A stretch of 29,205 nt of DNA from positions 1 through 29,205 of the forward strand of contig CALCSX010000167.1 in the NCBI GenBank assembly GCA_937894165.1, written 5' to 3'. The position numbers and the translations under genes were made by a program. Numbering within the stretch: the stretch's first letter is position 1; each line of letters opens with the position of its first letter. Under the pieces are notes generated by a model that saw only the letters and a list, made by a program, of their open reading frames with translations, was not told the DNA's origin and made no database searches. Origin of the DNA: an uncultured Saprospiraceae bacterium (GTDB lineage: Bacteria; Bacteroidota; Bacteroidia; Chitinophagales; Saprospiraceae). This document shows, piece after piece, positions 8,301 through 19,300 of this stretch.

Positions 8301-9108
8301 AAATTCCTTTGGTTGCGACTCGATTTTGATTTTAGATTTAGAATTGCAATACAGTGTTGAAAATCAAACCGATATGCAATCTTGTGATTCTTATTATTGG
8401 CCTGTAACTGGACAGGAATACATGGAAAGTGGGACATATAGTCAAGTGCTTAGCACAGATTCGGGTTGCGATTCTACATTGACACTTAATCTTGATATAT
8501 TTCAAAATTATAATGAAATACAGGAAGTGAAGGCCTGTGAAGATTACATTTGGGCTGTTGATGGTAATACTTATACCCAAAGTGGCGTGTATGCTTTAGA
8601 ATTACAATCAGCCCATGGATGTGACTCTATCTTGCTTTTAGAACTGAGTATAACGCGGGCATATGAATATTTCGATCAAATAAATGCTCAAGATGAATAT
8701 TACTGGCCTGTTACTCGACAGACTTATACTGAATCAGGCGAATATTCTCAATTATTTGAATCAGCGGGTGGATGTGATTCATTACATTTATTGTCGTTGA
8801 GTTTGACAAAGAGAGAAATAGTATTTGTCCCTAATGTTTTTTCTCCGAATGGTGATGGGATCAACGATATTTTATCCGTTTTTACGACCTCGGGAATTCA
8901 AAAAATTGATAGGTTTCAAGTGTTTGACCGGTGGGGATCGGTGGTTTATAATTTGGAGAATTTCGTACCTAACGATGAGAGTATTGGATGGGATGGATTA
9001 TTTAAAGGGAAATCTCCCGGAAATAATGTTTTTGTTTACTATGTTGAATATACTAATTTGGCGGGGTACCAGAGAGTTGTAAAAGGAGATGTGACTATTT
9101 TAAAATGA
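5368..9108 (+). CDS. Secreted lectin-domain protein with 15 tandem Cys repeats and T9SS type B sorting domain
   Basis: The 1246-aa protein begins with a signal peptide cleaved after about Ala20. Residues 24-230 form a legume/L-type lectin domain: ADGIAFVLQP near residue 86, then EFDTYFN at 118-124 with D128 and NDHI at 132-135, which match the Glu/Asp/Asn/His metal ligands of that fold. About 230-390 are Ig-like beta segments. Residues 392-1147 are 15 tandem units of about 50 aa, each ending in the invariant GCDS. From about 1150 comes the gliding-motility-associated C-terminal domain (type B sorting signal), recognisable from VFVPNVFSPNGDGINDILSV and FDRWGSVVY. It should therefore be exported by the T9SS to the cell surface or medium, where the lectin domain could bind glycans. 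Type B cargo often has a PorP/SprF-like partner, and none is encoded next to it here. A sugar-binding adhesin is the best reading. Confidence 0.9.
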   Translation: MSLKILPLIISLFIFNSLLAQPDCLEFELSDFTFNGSAYLDGEEAILTPPANALFGAIWANERIDLNDDFLFETELYFGTNPTGADGIAFVLQPLSNNEGTQGGGIGYQGIFPSLAIEFDTYFNGGTDPFPNDHIAVVRDGQAQSLPAHSEFVPPHNAGFLKDGAWYEAIFEWEAASQTLTLTFEGAIIFSFQIDLINEIFGGQSEVYWGFTSATGGANNLHKIKINNYCVTVSLCEGLGQIVASDNNICPGEIVELVFNLDPEINGTFLWSTGSTSNSIFVSPEFTTTYYLEIILEEETCLKEITIDVKFEVYPPLGDGYQTFCDDPPPTVGDVIVDGEDIKWYDAPQGGLLLDESELLYSGQFLYATQTSDGCESQTRLLVLIDIFESTSSETYINSCESLIWNGQTFNESGDYEVTLVNQNGCDSIAYLFLTIEDEINTEHDISACEAYTWNQETYTESGTYIEEFESALGCDSFAILNLTILMPSFDTISIAACNEYLWDGINLDQSGTYNDTLINSSGCDSILTLILDIILDDLNTISVSECESYFWEVTSQTYTSSGFYTDTLININGCDSILALELNILSDTETIQNESSCESFAWTVNGIEYSQDGQYRDTLMSSLGCDSILILNLTIYNGETIEEIVETCDEYTWNVNGVTYSENGQYSETLIDVNGCDSVRVLILEINESEEIILEANSCESYSWDATGQIYNESGIYTAQLISVDGCDSILHLHLTLFDLESTVVQGEACGEYYWDVSDEIYSATGTYSHMLSTVNGCDSLVTLDLIIFNSDLEEEDITVCESFIWPVTGIEYTQSGVYTQMYQNEQGCDSLIVLNLTVQNSEINTSEVAECDFYLWEVNGVVYDRSGVYNHMLSTVNGCDSLMVLDLEIYLSETVVEPTESCGTYTWAANGQTYEQSGTYTEFLQTSNGCDSIAILELTILPEFSAETIMTECDEYIWPVNGQIYTESGQYTEILTNSFGCDSILILDLELQYSVENQTDMQSCDSYYWPVTGQEYMESGTYSQVLSTDSGCDSTLTLNLDIFQNYNEIQEVKACEDYIWAVDGNTYTQSGVYALELQSAHGCDSILLLELSITRAYEYFDQINAQDEYYWPVTRQTYTESGEYSQLFESAGGCDSLHLLSLSLTKREIVFVPNVFSPNGDGINDILSVFTTSGIQKIDRFQVFDRWGSVVYNLENFVPNDESIGWDGLFKGKSPGNNVFVYYVEYTNLAGYQRVVKGDVTILK
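6541..8808 (+). repeat. 15 tandem protein repeats of about 50 aa (about 151 bp)
   Basis: Fifteen consecutive units share the pattern C-x2-(Y/F)-x-W, then G-x-Y at about the middle (SGTY, SGVY, NGQY), then GCDS followed by an alternating hydrophobic strand. The DNA has diverged, so the repeats are old rather than freshly amplified; the longest near-identical DNA stretch I noticed is the block encoding HMLSTVNGCDSL, present at 7678 and again at 7984. Units 1-3 are about two residues shorter after the Trp than units 4-15. The last unit has lost its first Cys. Confidence 0.9.
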
Positions 9109-9220
9109 TAAAGATTAATTACTGTTTTCTTTCAATGTCTATAAAAGCCTTTTTTTATGTTTTATAAAAAATTTTCTACAAAAAGATGCAACAATACCAC
9201 TTAAATAATTAATTTTGTGG

Positions 9221-9652
9221 ATGTGCAAATTTGGGTGGGTAATTTGTTTGATTTCTATTGTAGGAATATTTGGTTCTATGGCTCCATGGATCAATTATCC
9301 AAGAATTGATACAGTAATACATGGATACCAAGGGGATGGCTGGGTGTTTGTAATTTTGTTTTTAATTACAATTATATTTGCCATAATCAGTTATAAACCA
9401 AATAATTTCAGGCGTAATCCTGTAATCATATCTATAATACTAAATACCCTAATTACTTTATTAATCTATAGTAAAATAGATTTATTTGTGGAGGAAAAAT
9501 TAAATTTTAATTCCGACGACCCCTATTTAATAACTGTTTCGGCAGGTTCTCACATTGCTTATGGATTGTATTTGACAGGCATCAGTAGTTTACTTAATTC
9601 AATTGTCTTAATTATTTCATTCATTCAAAAAATCAGAAATGGGAATAATTAA
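9221..9652 (+). CDS. Small four-helix membrane protein of unknown function
   Basis: This 143-aa protein has four predicted membrane helices at about residues 5-22, 42-58, 67-84 and 108-135. The loop between helices 2 and 3 (KPNNFRR) and the C-terminal tail (QKIRNGN) are basic and should face the cytoplasm. The first outside loop contains MAPW and GYQGDGW. That arrangement resembles small membrane proteins seen in many bacteria that have a PW pair after helix 1 and a GDGW before helix 2, but I know of no function for them. I start it at the ATG at 9221 rather than the TTG six bases upstream. It overlaps the following lipoprotein gene by 14 bases, so the two are probably one transcription unit and possibly one complex. 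They sit between the two giant surface-protein genes and read in the same direction. Confidence 0.75.
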   Translation: MCKFGWVICLISIVGIFGSMAPWINYPRIDTVIHGYQGDGWVFVILFLITIIFAIISYKPNNFRRNPVIISIILNTLITLLIYSKIDLFVEEKLNFNSDDPYLITVSAGSHIAYGLYLTGISSLLNSIVLIISFIQKIRNGNN

Positions 9653-10184
9653 GAATGCTTTGTCATTAAATATCTACATTTTATTAATTCTAGGCTGCTT
9701 TTTTTCATCATGTTCTCAATGCAATTCCGGAAATTTAAGTCCTCAGCAACTTGCCAAGGAGAAAGCAGTTATGGTAAATGAAATTGAGATGATGGGGAAT
9801 TCATTAATAGAAAAAGATTATGATCTTTTCTATGAATATAATATACCATTGATAATGGAGTCCATTGGGGGAAAGAGGAAGATGCTTGAATATCTACTCA
9901 TGATGGAGGAAAGTTTTGAAGAGTCGGGTTCGAAAATAAAAAAAATTGAAGTTATTGATGTGCCAATCTTAGTGAAGAAAAACGGAGAATTACAATCTAT
10001 AATTGAACAAGAACTAATAATTAAGACGAAAGAAGATACAGAAAAAATAACAGGCCAAAAAATGTTAGGTGTAACCTCAAAGAATGGGCGCAAATGGCAA
10101 TTTATGGATGTTTCAAAGAAAAAGTTTGAAGAAGTCAAAATATTAATACCGGATTTGGATAGCAGGCTGGAAAAGTATTTTTGA
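9639..10184 (+). CDS. Predicted lipoprotein of unknown function
   Basis: This is a 181-aa protein with an N-terminal hydrophobic segment ending in the lipobox-like FFSSC (Cys25), so it is probably a lipoprotein. The mature part is rich in Lys, Glu, Met and Ile. It looks like a mixed alpha/beta domain, with a helix through NEIEMMGNSLIEKDYDLFY and a later strand-rich half containing WQFMDVS. Length and layout resemble small NTF2-like or DUF4878-like lipoproteins, but no diagnostic motif is visible and I do not assign a family. Its ATG lies inside the end of the upstream membrane-protein gene, which indicates co-translation. A weak hairpin 25 bases after its stop may end the transcript before the 12-kb gene. 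Confidence 0.75.
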   Translation: MGIIKNALSLNIYILLILGCFFSSCSQCNSGNLSPQQLAKEKAVMVNEIEMMGNSLIEKDYDLFYEYNIPLIMESIGGKRKMLEYLLMMEESFEESGSKIKKIEVIDVPILVKKNGELQSIIEQELIIKTKEDTEKITGQKMLGVTSKNGRKWQFMDVSKKKFEEVKILIPDLDSRLEKYF

Positions 10185-10208
10185 TATTCATTAAATTTTT
10201 TATATGCG

Positions 10209-10228
10209 AGATAGCAAGTGTGCTAGCT
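10209..10228 (+). terminator. Weak hairpin after the lipoprotein gene
   Basis: The arms AGATAGCA and TGCTAGCT pair over eight positions with one mismatch around the loop AGTG. A T-rich tail (ATATTTTATAA) follows. It lies 25 bases after the lipoprotein stop and could act as a terminator, but the stem is short and only partly GC. Confidence 0.4.
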
Positions 10229-10259
10229 ATATTTTATAACGAACGAATATTTTTTACAT

Positions 10260-10284
10260 AATGTAATTTTTAATGAATTACATT
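10260..10284. promoter_or_regulatory. 9-bp inverted repeat upstream of the giant HYR gene
   Basis: The arms AATGTAATT and AATTACATT are perfect inverted copies separated by seven bases. The site ends 53 bases before the start codon of the 3947-aa protein, a reasonable place for a regulator site or a leader hairpin. Inverted repeats of this strength with a free spacer occur several times by chance in AT-rich DNA of this length, so it needs comparative support. Confidence 0.3.
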
Positions 10285-10337
10285 GAGGATTAGTGGGTAT
10301 TTAGGAATCAATTTTAGATCAAAGAAAGATAAGACTT

Positions 10338-13300
10338 ATGAAGCTAACTTTACAATTTCTTAGAAATGTTTTTATAATATTTTTAATTCTTAGTCAAACA
10401 CAATTGTACGCACAATTGCCGATGGCTATTTGTCAAGATATTACTGTAAGCTTGGATGTTAACGGTGATTATACTTTAATTCCTGATTTAGTAGATGCAG
10501 GGTCAACTGCGCCGGAAGGTCTTCAAAGTCTTGAAGTTTCACCCAATGTCTTTGATTGTGATAATATTGGAAGTAATTCAGTTACATTAACTATTACTGA
10601 TATAATGGGTGGTACGAGTTCCTGTATTGCTAATGTATTAATTGAAGATAATACTAATCCTTCGGCAGCGTGTGTCGCTGATTTTAATATAGCTTTAGAC
10701 GCTATGGGTATGACCAGTATAACTACAGCTGAAATTAATAATGGGAGTATGGATGCCTGTGGAATTGAATCTCTTGAACTTAGTCAATCTCAATTTACCT
10801 GTGCTAATCAAGGGCAAACTATTCCGGTAACATTAACTGTAACTGATGAAAATTCCAATACAAATACTTGTATAACAAATATAACTGTCGAGAATAATAA
10901 TTTACCTGTCGCAGTCTGTCGAGATACACTATTGAATCTTGATCTAATGGGAAATGCTACAGTTACAGGAGCTGAACTTGGATTTGAATCTACAGATATA
11001 TGTGGCGGACTTTTAACTTATGAATTAAGTCAAAGTTTCTTTAATTGTGATGATATTGGGTCAAATAGTGTAATGTTGACAGTTACTAATTCTAACATGA
11101 TGTCAGCTACATGTATGTTGAATGTAGAAATTGCTGAGCTTTCAGTTTCTTTCTCTGCTTCCAATCCATCCACGTATGGAATGTGTATGCCTCCAATTAC
11201 ACTAGCAGTTGAGTCGAATGGCACAATTACCGGGACGAACACTTTCTCCGGACCCGGTATAATTGATGCAACAACAGGCCTATTCGATCCGTCCGTAGCA
11301 GGTGTAGGTACCCACATGATATCTGTAACTTCATTAGTCAACACATGTCCGGTGTCAGCCACAACAATTATTGAGGTGACCCCTTTAGAAATGGAATTCC
11401 TTGATTATTGCGCATGTCTTAATGATGCTGAAGCAGATGCATTAAATGGATCATATAATTCTATCGTTGTCATTAGAGGTGAAGAGAATCTCCCTATCGG
11501 TAAAACATTTAGGGTTTTTTTAACAGGAGGTGCATATACTATTGATGGAAATCTATTGCCTGCAAATACTCCATTCATATATTGTAATGGAATGAATTGT
11601 CCGAATGGCGTATCAGCCGGGGAGTATTATTTAGAGATGGTCACAGTGAACAATGAACCAATGTTCCTCGATGTTCAAGAATTCTGTGGCAATACTATAA
11701 TTTCTATTGAAAATGAATTATGTACAGGTTACCCGGCTTTACCTGTTATGCCGGCAGTTTTTAATGATACCATTGTGTGTATTACAAGTGATCTGACGGT
11801 TTCGGCTGATGGTGGTATTTATTCATTGAATAGCGATCCTGAAATAGCGCCGGATTTGCCACCGGGATTTGTTCAAACAGGCAATTCATTGACCATAAGC
11901 AGTGCTGAAATAACCAATATTTCGCTGACGCTTTTTTTACATAAATCAGTATCTAATCCATTAAATGGAATTCCAAATAGCTGTTACAGCACATCTTCAC
12001 GTGAACTTGACTTTTTAAAATCCCCAAGTTTAAATTCAGATCATTTTAGATGTATTAATTCAGGACAAACAATATTTCTGAGTTCTTTATTAGAAAGTTA
12101 TTCGGATGATGTAGGAACTTATACTGTCAATGGAAATGTATTGCCGGATGGTGAATTCACACCCACTTCGAGTGGCTGTTATACATTGTTTTACAATCCT
12201 AATGTATGTAATTTCCCGATAGTCAATGTTGATTTCTTGGTAACATTTAAGCCGGAGCCGATTTTTTCAATAACAGGCACTGAAACTTCTCCGGTTTGTA
12301 GTGATGGCGGTACAATCTCAATTACAGCCACTCGATCGAGTTCCGGATTAGAGCCTGTATTAACTGTAACTTGCAGTGATCCTGGTTTAGTAGCAACAAC
12401 AACAGGAAATATTTCTACAGGATCTGTATCAATTGATATGCCTGCTCCAACGATGACAGGAGGAGTAAATTATACCATTTGTCTCACTGAATTCGGAATT
12501 ATTCCAATGGTGTGTGATACATTTCCGGGTATGGGCTTTGAAAGATGCGAAGAGACATCCTGCAAAACATTTACAATATATAATGATGGCTTCGGCTGTG
12601 GTGCGGATGCTATATTCCCAAATCAATGTGTTCTTCAACCGCCCTCTGAGGCTTGTCCAATTGATACCAAACCGACACTAGATTTTGCCTGTCGATGGTT
12701 CACGATAAGAGGTCCAAGAATTATAACTTCTGCTATCAGAGGAGATCAAGCAGTTTATAACTGTCGCGATACTGATATCACTGCAATTTATTCATTAAAT
12801 TTACCCGGTATTTTTGGCGATGCGGTGGCAAGTGGACCTACAATCGGTTCTCTTCCGGGTTTAAATGTCGTTTGTAGTATTTTAAATTGGAGATTAAGGA
12901 TAAGCTTTAAGGTTTTTGGTAAGAGATTTACTCTTTTGGATTTTAAGCCATTTGGCAGTTTGGGAGATGGATGTTATCGAACGATAGGTCAAATTTTATT
13001 AGATGCATTATCTTTATTGTTGGGTGGAGATGGAGGAGGAGGATATGTGGCTGCTGATACAAAAGGTATTGGAGTCTTTGACGCAATTGAGGACATTCCT
13101 TTTGGAATCAGCAATGAAAGTTTTACAGTTCCAAATAGAATCCAAGGAACCGGGTATATAACCTTCCGGGTTGCCGGGGGCTGGCCATTTAAAGCAAATG
13201 GATTGTGTGGGAATATAGTAACTGATCAAATATTACTTCTTGATTTATTGCCTATAGGATCTATTCCAATAGTGGGTGTGATAGTTGAAGATATACTCGC

Positions 13301-16300
13301 CGCAGCGGGATGTAATATAGATTTGGTGTTTTCCGATTCTAGTGATGTGCAAATACCTATTTTTGATAATACACCTCCATTGTTTTACAATTGCCAACCG
13401 TCCGGTTATACTTATTATACCACTACTGGTTGTGCAACGCCTGTGGATTGGGCATTGCCAAGTGCATTCGAAGAGTGTAGGGGTTCAAGTCTTAACTTTA
13501 TGGGTGTTACGACCGGTGCAGATTTGAGTTTTTATAATGGACCACCATTAAATCCCATAGCAAATATTACCGAGGCAGGTATTTACCAAAATGTAGGTCC
13601 GGTTCCGGGATCAATTTTACCACCGGGTACTTATACTGTTAATTATATTGCGGTGGGATGTAGTGGTAATTTTACAAATTGTTCTTTTGATGTTGAGGTA
13701 AGTCTTGAGCAACCAATACTTTCTATTCCTACAGACATGGTCTTTAGTAATGATATAGGGACATGTACTGCGGTAATTAATGGTTTAGCACCTACGCAGG
13801 GTCTAGGGTGTTTGACTACCTTAAACTACAATTATATAAATCCTGTCACCATGACAGAAGTAGAAACTAACTCTACTCAGCCCGGTGTCCATAATATTCC
13901 TGATGGAAATACATTTGAGTTGGGGACAACTGTCATCAATTATATTTTGACTTCTGACAATAATGGAAATGGTATCATTGAGGCAAATGAGATGCTTGAG
14001 GCGAGTTTTTCTCTTACAATAGCAGATACCGAGGATCCGGTAGCACAATGTGTGGATGTAGAAGTGCAATTGAATAGTAGTGGGATGGCAACGGTTTTTG
14101 CTAATTCCGGAGGAGGCAATGTCTTTATCAATGGAGGTTGTACTGATAATTGTGATGATAATCCACTGGTTCAAATTAGTAGAAATGGGAGTACCTTTTC
14201 ATCTTCAGTCAATTTTAGCTGTGAGGATGTAGGAGAGAATTTTGTGACTCTAAGAGTTACAGATGATGCAGGTAATTCTAGTGATTGTATTGCGAGGGTT
14301 AAAGTTTTGAATTATTTCCAAGATTTTAATTTGAATTTAAATTTCCCGGCAATTTGTTTGGGTCCTTTTCAAGAAACTTTTGATTTGGCTCCTTATGTTA
14401 CTATCAATTTGCCAAATGGAACATCTATTGGGCATGATCAAATAGGTACATTAGGTTCTGCAGTTTTCGGTGATTTTATGATACTAGGATTTACGCCTGA
14501 TCCGGGTGAAGATTTTGATCTAGGTGAAGTTACTGAAAACGGAATTTTTACGCCGGGATCAGCTAATGGATTTTTAAGAATCGGATATGCATTGGGGATT
14601 GAAGATCAATTGGAAGAGACGCCATTCGGAATAGAAGGCTGTTTCAAATTGACTTCACAGGTTGTTAGAATAGAAAAATACGACCCGGAGTGGTCAGCAG
14701 GCTTTGTATGTTGTGATGCTGGACCGGTATGGCTTGGTGGTGCAAACAATGTTTTACCTGTAGGATTAATAAATTTGGAAGATATAGGAGGAACTTATCC
14801 TGTGGATCTTGGTGGAAGCTGGGCTGGTCAGGGTGTGAGTTTTGTTGATCCGGATGGAATCAATTTCTCCGGAGATGAATACTTCCAATTTGACCCAATA
14901 GGTCTTGACGGAGAATATGATATTACTTATGAAATTGGAGAAGAAGCCTGTACCTTTACATCTTCTCAATCAATGAGGGTAACATGTCAACCACTCCAAA
15001 TAGCTGTATCAGATCGTGTTGTATGTCCAAATAGTGTGGTAGAAGAAATAGAAATATTGACAGATTTATCAGATTATGATTTAGTGGTCAATACGACAGG
15101 AGTAGCTGCAGTGGGTGGAGTAGATTTAGTCAATGAGCCTGTTGTTGATGGTCGAGTAGTGATAGAATCTTTTACCTCAGTAACAGTGATGGATCAAGAT
15201 TTCTTAATCACAGTTACTGTCAGTCAGGCAAATACCAATGGTTGTGAAGATCAGATCAGTTTTATTATCACGGTAAGAGATATTGAAGCACCTACATTTT
15301 TGAATTGTCCATCAAATCAAACATTTACTATTTCACTTTTCCCAAGCATTTGTGAGGGAAGCACCATTTGGAGTATTCCTGTAGCAGTAGATAATTGTGG
15401 TATAGAGACTTTTGAACAGACTGCCGGGCCTTCCGTTGAAGATCAATTAAGTGTAGGAATTTATTTAGTGGAGTATACCGCAACGGATTTTGTAGGAAAT
15501 GCTACCGTTTGTTCGTTCTTTATTAATGTTATTGATACAGAAATACCTGTTGTTGTTTGTCCGGGGAATGTAATTATAAATAGTACAGATTTAGGTACTT
15601 GTGATTGGATGTCACCTCCGGGTAGCTTAAGACCTTTGTTGGCTAATGCAAATTGTCCTTTTATCACAACTTGGGATGTTGAAAATCCTGATGGATCTAT
15701 AGTTTCAGGTTTTGATGATGTTAGTGGATACACTTTCTTGTTTGGAAGAAGTATTGTTACTTATACGATTACAGAAATCGAAAGTGGTCAATTGTGGGTT
15801 TGTAGCTTTACAGTTGATATCATTGATACAGAGTCACCTATTCTGACCTGTCCGGAGGATTTAACCATTGAATGTGTTGATCCAAATAATCCTGACCTTA
15901 TCGCAGCATGGATAGCTAGCGCAACCGCCACTGATAATTGCGATCCTGACGTTGAGATAGTAGCAACAGTATTCAGTATCAACTCTCAATGTGGTTTGAC
16001 AGAAACAATATTGTATGAATTCGTAGCAACGGATGACTCCGGAAATACAACAAATTGTTTTAGAAGTGTAATTATAGAAGATACTACTCCTCCCTTAATT
16101 GTTGGAGGTGAGGATATGATAATGGAGGAGTGTGACAGCCCTCCGGGAGGCAATTTTCCGGATTTTGACTTTTGGTTGAGTGACAATGCCGGAGCTACTG
16201 CCATTGAACTTTGTGGCACCCATTCTTGGACTAACAATTTCAATCCGGCAAACTGGGTTGACGAATGTGGTAGTACAAGATATGTAGATGTTGAATTTAC

Positions 16301-19300
16301 AGCTACCGATATTTGTGGAAATTCTTCCAGCATCACTCGAAGATTTGGCATTATTGATGAAACTGTTCCGGAATTTACAAACTGTCCAAGATTTCCTGTT
16401 ATAGTGGATGCACCCCTTGGCTGGTGTGAATCATTCGTGAACTTTTCAGCTCCAATCGCAACAGACAATTGTAGTAATGTTACTATCAATAAAATAGATA
16501 CTTCCGGTCTAAATTCAGGAGATTTATTCCCTGTAGGACTTACAATTTTGATATGGGAAGCTGTCGATGAATGTGGAAACAGAGACACTTGTTCATATAA
16601 AATAATTGTCAATGATTTCCGTCTACCGCCTGATTTTTCATGTCCTGAAAGTGTTGAGGTTGTAAATGATGAGAATATATGTGGAGCAGAAGTGGGGGAT
16701 ATTGGTTTGAAAGGATTGGAAGATAATTGTATTGATAATGTATCGGTCATTTATAGGGTAGAGAATACTTTTGGTGATATGATTGGATGCGGGATAGTTG
16801 ATGCATCCGGTGTACATTTTGGGGTAGGAACCAATGTCGTTACCTATGAAGTAAGGGATCAACCTATATTATTGATAACTGAGGTTACACAAAGTGATGG
16901 AAGTAATTTGGTTGAAATTACCAATTTTGGCCCGGCAGCATATGATATTACTTGCCTTGAAATCAGACGGGAAGGTCCGGATACGACCAGTTTTATTGTT
17001 CCTGCTGAGACAGTGCTTCTTCCGGGTGAAGTGTATGTACAAGAGTTCCCAATATTTCCAAGTGGCACACCAGTAGGTTACTACATAGGATTTATGGATA
17101 GGATTATCGATGGAGTCGCATTGAACGGGTATATTCCTGTGCAGTTTGACTGGAGTGGATTGTTAGAGGGTGAATCTTTTAGTAGAATTAGAATTTGTGA
17201 TACGGATAGCGCGGACGATTGGAGGTTAAATGATGATTGTTTCACAGTGGGAATTGGTGATTTAAATATCGACCTAACAGAAAGCATTTTTGATTGGAAT
17301 GGAACTAAGACGAGTTTACAAAGTAAGAATCCATCATTGAGAGAATGTAGCTTTGAGGTAGTTATTGTGGATACTGAAGCACCATTCTGTGCGGATGTAA
17401 TTATACATGATTATGAGGGTGAAGGTGGAGAGATTGAAAGTAATAATTGTTTTGTTTCGTCAGTGGTAGTAACTGATGATTTCCAATTGAGCAGAGTTAG
17501 AGTTTTGGATTTGAGTGGAAATTATCCGACTATGTTTGGTTTGACCGCAAAGTTGGTAAGTCCGGCAGGGACGGAAATTATATTATTTGACAATATTTGT
17601 AATACTACACCTGATTTTGATATTAACTTCTCGGATGACGCTGCTGAAACATTGGCTTCAGTATTGTGTGGTCCTGCGGGTCAGGGTGGGACTTATCAGC
17701 CACTACAACCTTTAAAAACTTTAGCGGGAGAACGGAGTGCAGGAGAGTGGAGGTTAGAGATTTTCTCTTCCCTGGAATTGGAGGGAACGGTGAATAATTG
17801 GATTCTTCAATTGGAAGAATTGCTTCCTTATAGCCAGACAGATGAAACTTTAGAAAATGAGGTTGGACTATGCGGTTCTGACTTTACATGGATACATGCT
17901 TTCTTTGCTGACAATTGTTGCGAAGGTACGATCCGAGTCGATTATTCTTCTTTAGATAGTATAAATGTGCCGGCAGGGGGCGTCCTTCCCAATGGTGGCG
18001 GATTTGAAGTGACCGAATTCTTTGAAGTAGGTGTAACTTTGGTTCTTTATACTTTAACGGATCAATATGGAAATGTGTCAACATGCAGTTTTGAAGTCAC
18101 TATTTTAGATACAGAAGATCCTACTTTGGCCAATTTTGCTTGTCAAGATGTGGATTTATATCTAGGACCAGGCGAATGTACCACAAAATATATCTATCCG
18201 CCTTTGGGGGAAGATGATAATTGCAGTATAGCATCCATAGTATATACACCTGACCACAATTACGATTTTCCGATTGGAACAACCACAGTAAATGTTATTG
18301 TAACAGATCCATCAGGAAATTTTGTAGAATGTAATTTCGATGTAAATGTAATTGAATTTATTCCAGATGAAAACACCCTAGTTTGTAATGATGAGGTGAA
18401 TCTTTCACTTGGATCAGATTGTGTAGGTAAAATAAATGGAGATTTTTTATTAGAAGGCGATAATTACAGATGTTACGATAATTACTGTATCACCTTGTGG
18501 GATGAAATGGGGCAGATTATTGGTACGAGCATGGATAGTACTGCAAATGTTGGTTTAGAGCATGTAGGAACTACAGTAAGAGCTACAATTTGTAGTTGTC
18601 TTGATGCAGTCCAGAACTGTTGTACAACGCTTATTCATGTGGAAGCTTTTGCGATCCCTTACGTAACCTGTCCTGATGATGTGACTTTACAGTGCAATGC
18701 TGACATAAGTCCTGCTGCTACCGGAGAGCCAATATTGCTCAACTGTGTGCCAACTGTTCAGATTAACTATTATGACACATTCCAGGATTTAGGAACTTGT
18801 AGCTCTCCAAGAGCTCAGATCCTAAGAAAATGGATCATAATGAATGATAAAGGAGATAAAGTTGAGTGTGATCAAGTGATTACCATCGTTCCTTTTGATT
18901 TGGAAATGGTTGAATTCCCTGCTGACTTAAACTATAATAATGCCTTAAATTGTTCTGATATTCAAAATAATCCGGACTTATTATTGCCGGAAATAACGGG
19001 ACAACCTACCATAAATGGGCAACCTGTTTTTGGCTCTCATTTATGTGAATTTAATGTTGGGTATTGGGATGAAGTGTTGCAAGATGCAAATTGTCCGGGG
19101 GCTTATTCTGTATTGAGACACTGGACTATTGAAAATGAGTGTTTACCGCTTGAATTCAATGTGAATCCATTGCGAAGTATCCAGAGAATTAAAGTCAATG
19201 ATACAGAAGGACCTCAGTTTACAAGTTCTTTTAGTGATGTAACTATTAGTACGAGTAATTACTCTTGCATGGGATCATATACTATGGGGAATATTGGTGA

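Noticed and set aside
6541..8808. Regularly spaced repeats that could suggest a CRISPR array or satellite DNA.
   Set aside because: The period of about 151 bp is a multiple of three on average, the reading frame is open throughout, and conservation is at protein level. These are coding repeats.
9139..9165. TATAAAA and TTTTATA inverted copies after the lectin-repeat gene, as a possible terminator.
   Set aside because: The stem is purely A/T, seven pairs long with a 13-base loop, and is followed by A-rich rather than T-rich sequence.
9210..9217. TAATTTTG, an exact match to the TAnnTTTG promoter box.
   Set aside because: Transcription from it would begin just after the ATG at 9221, and the next start codon would remove the first membrane helix. 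Probably coincidence in AT-rich DNA.
15986..16750. A 254-codon minus-strand open frame inside the giant HYR gene.
   Set aside because: It is antisense to clear HYR domains, is low in complexity (Ser/Thr/Ile rich) and has no family match. A shadow of the coding strand.
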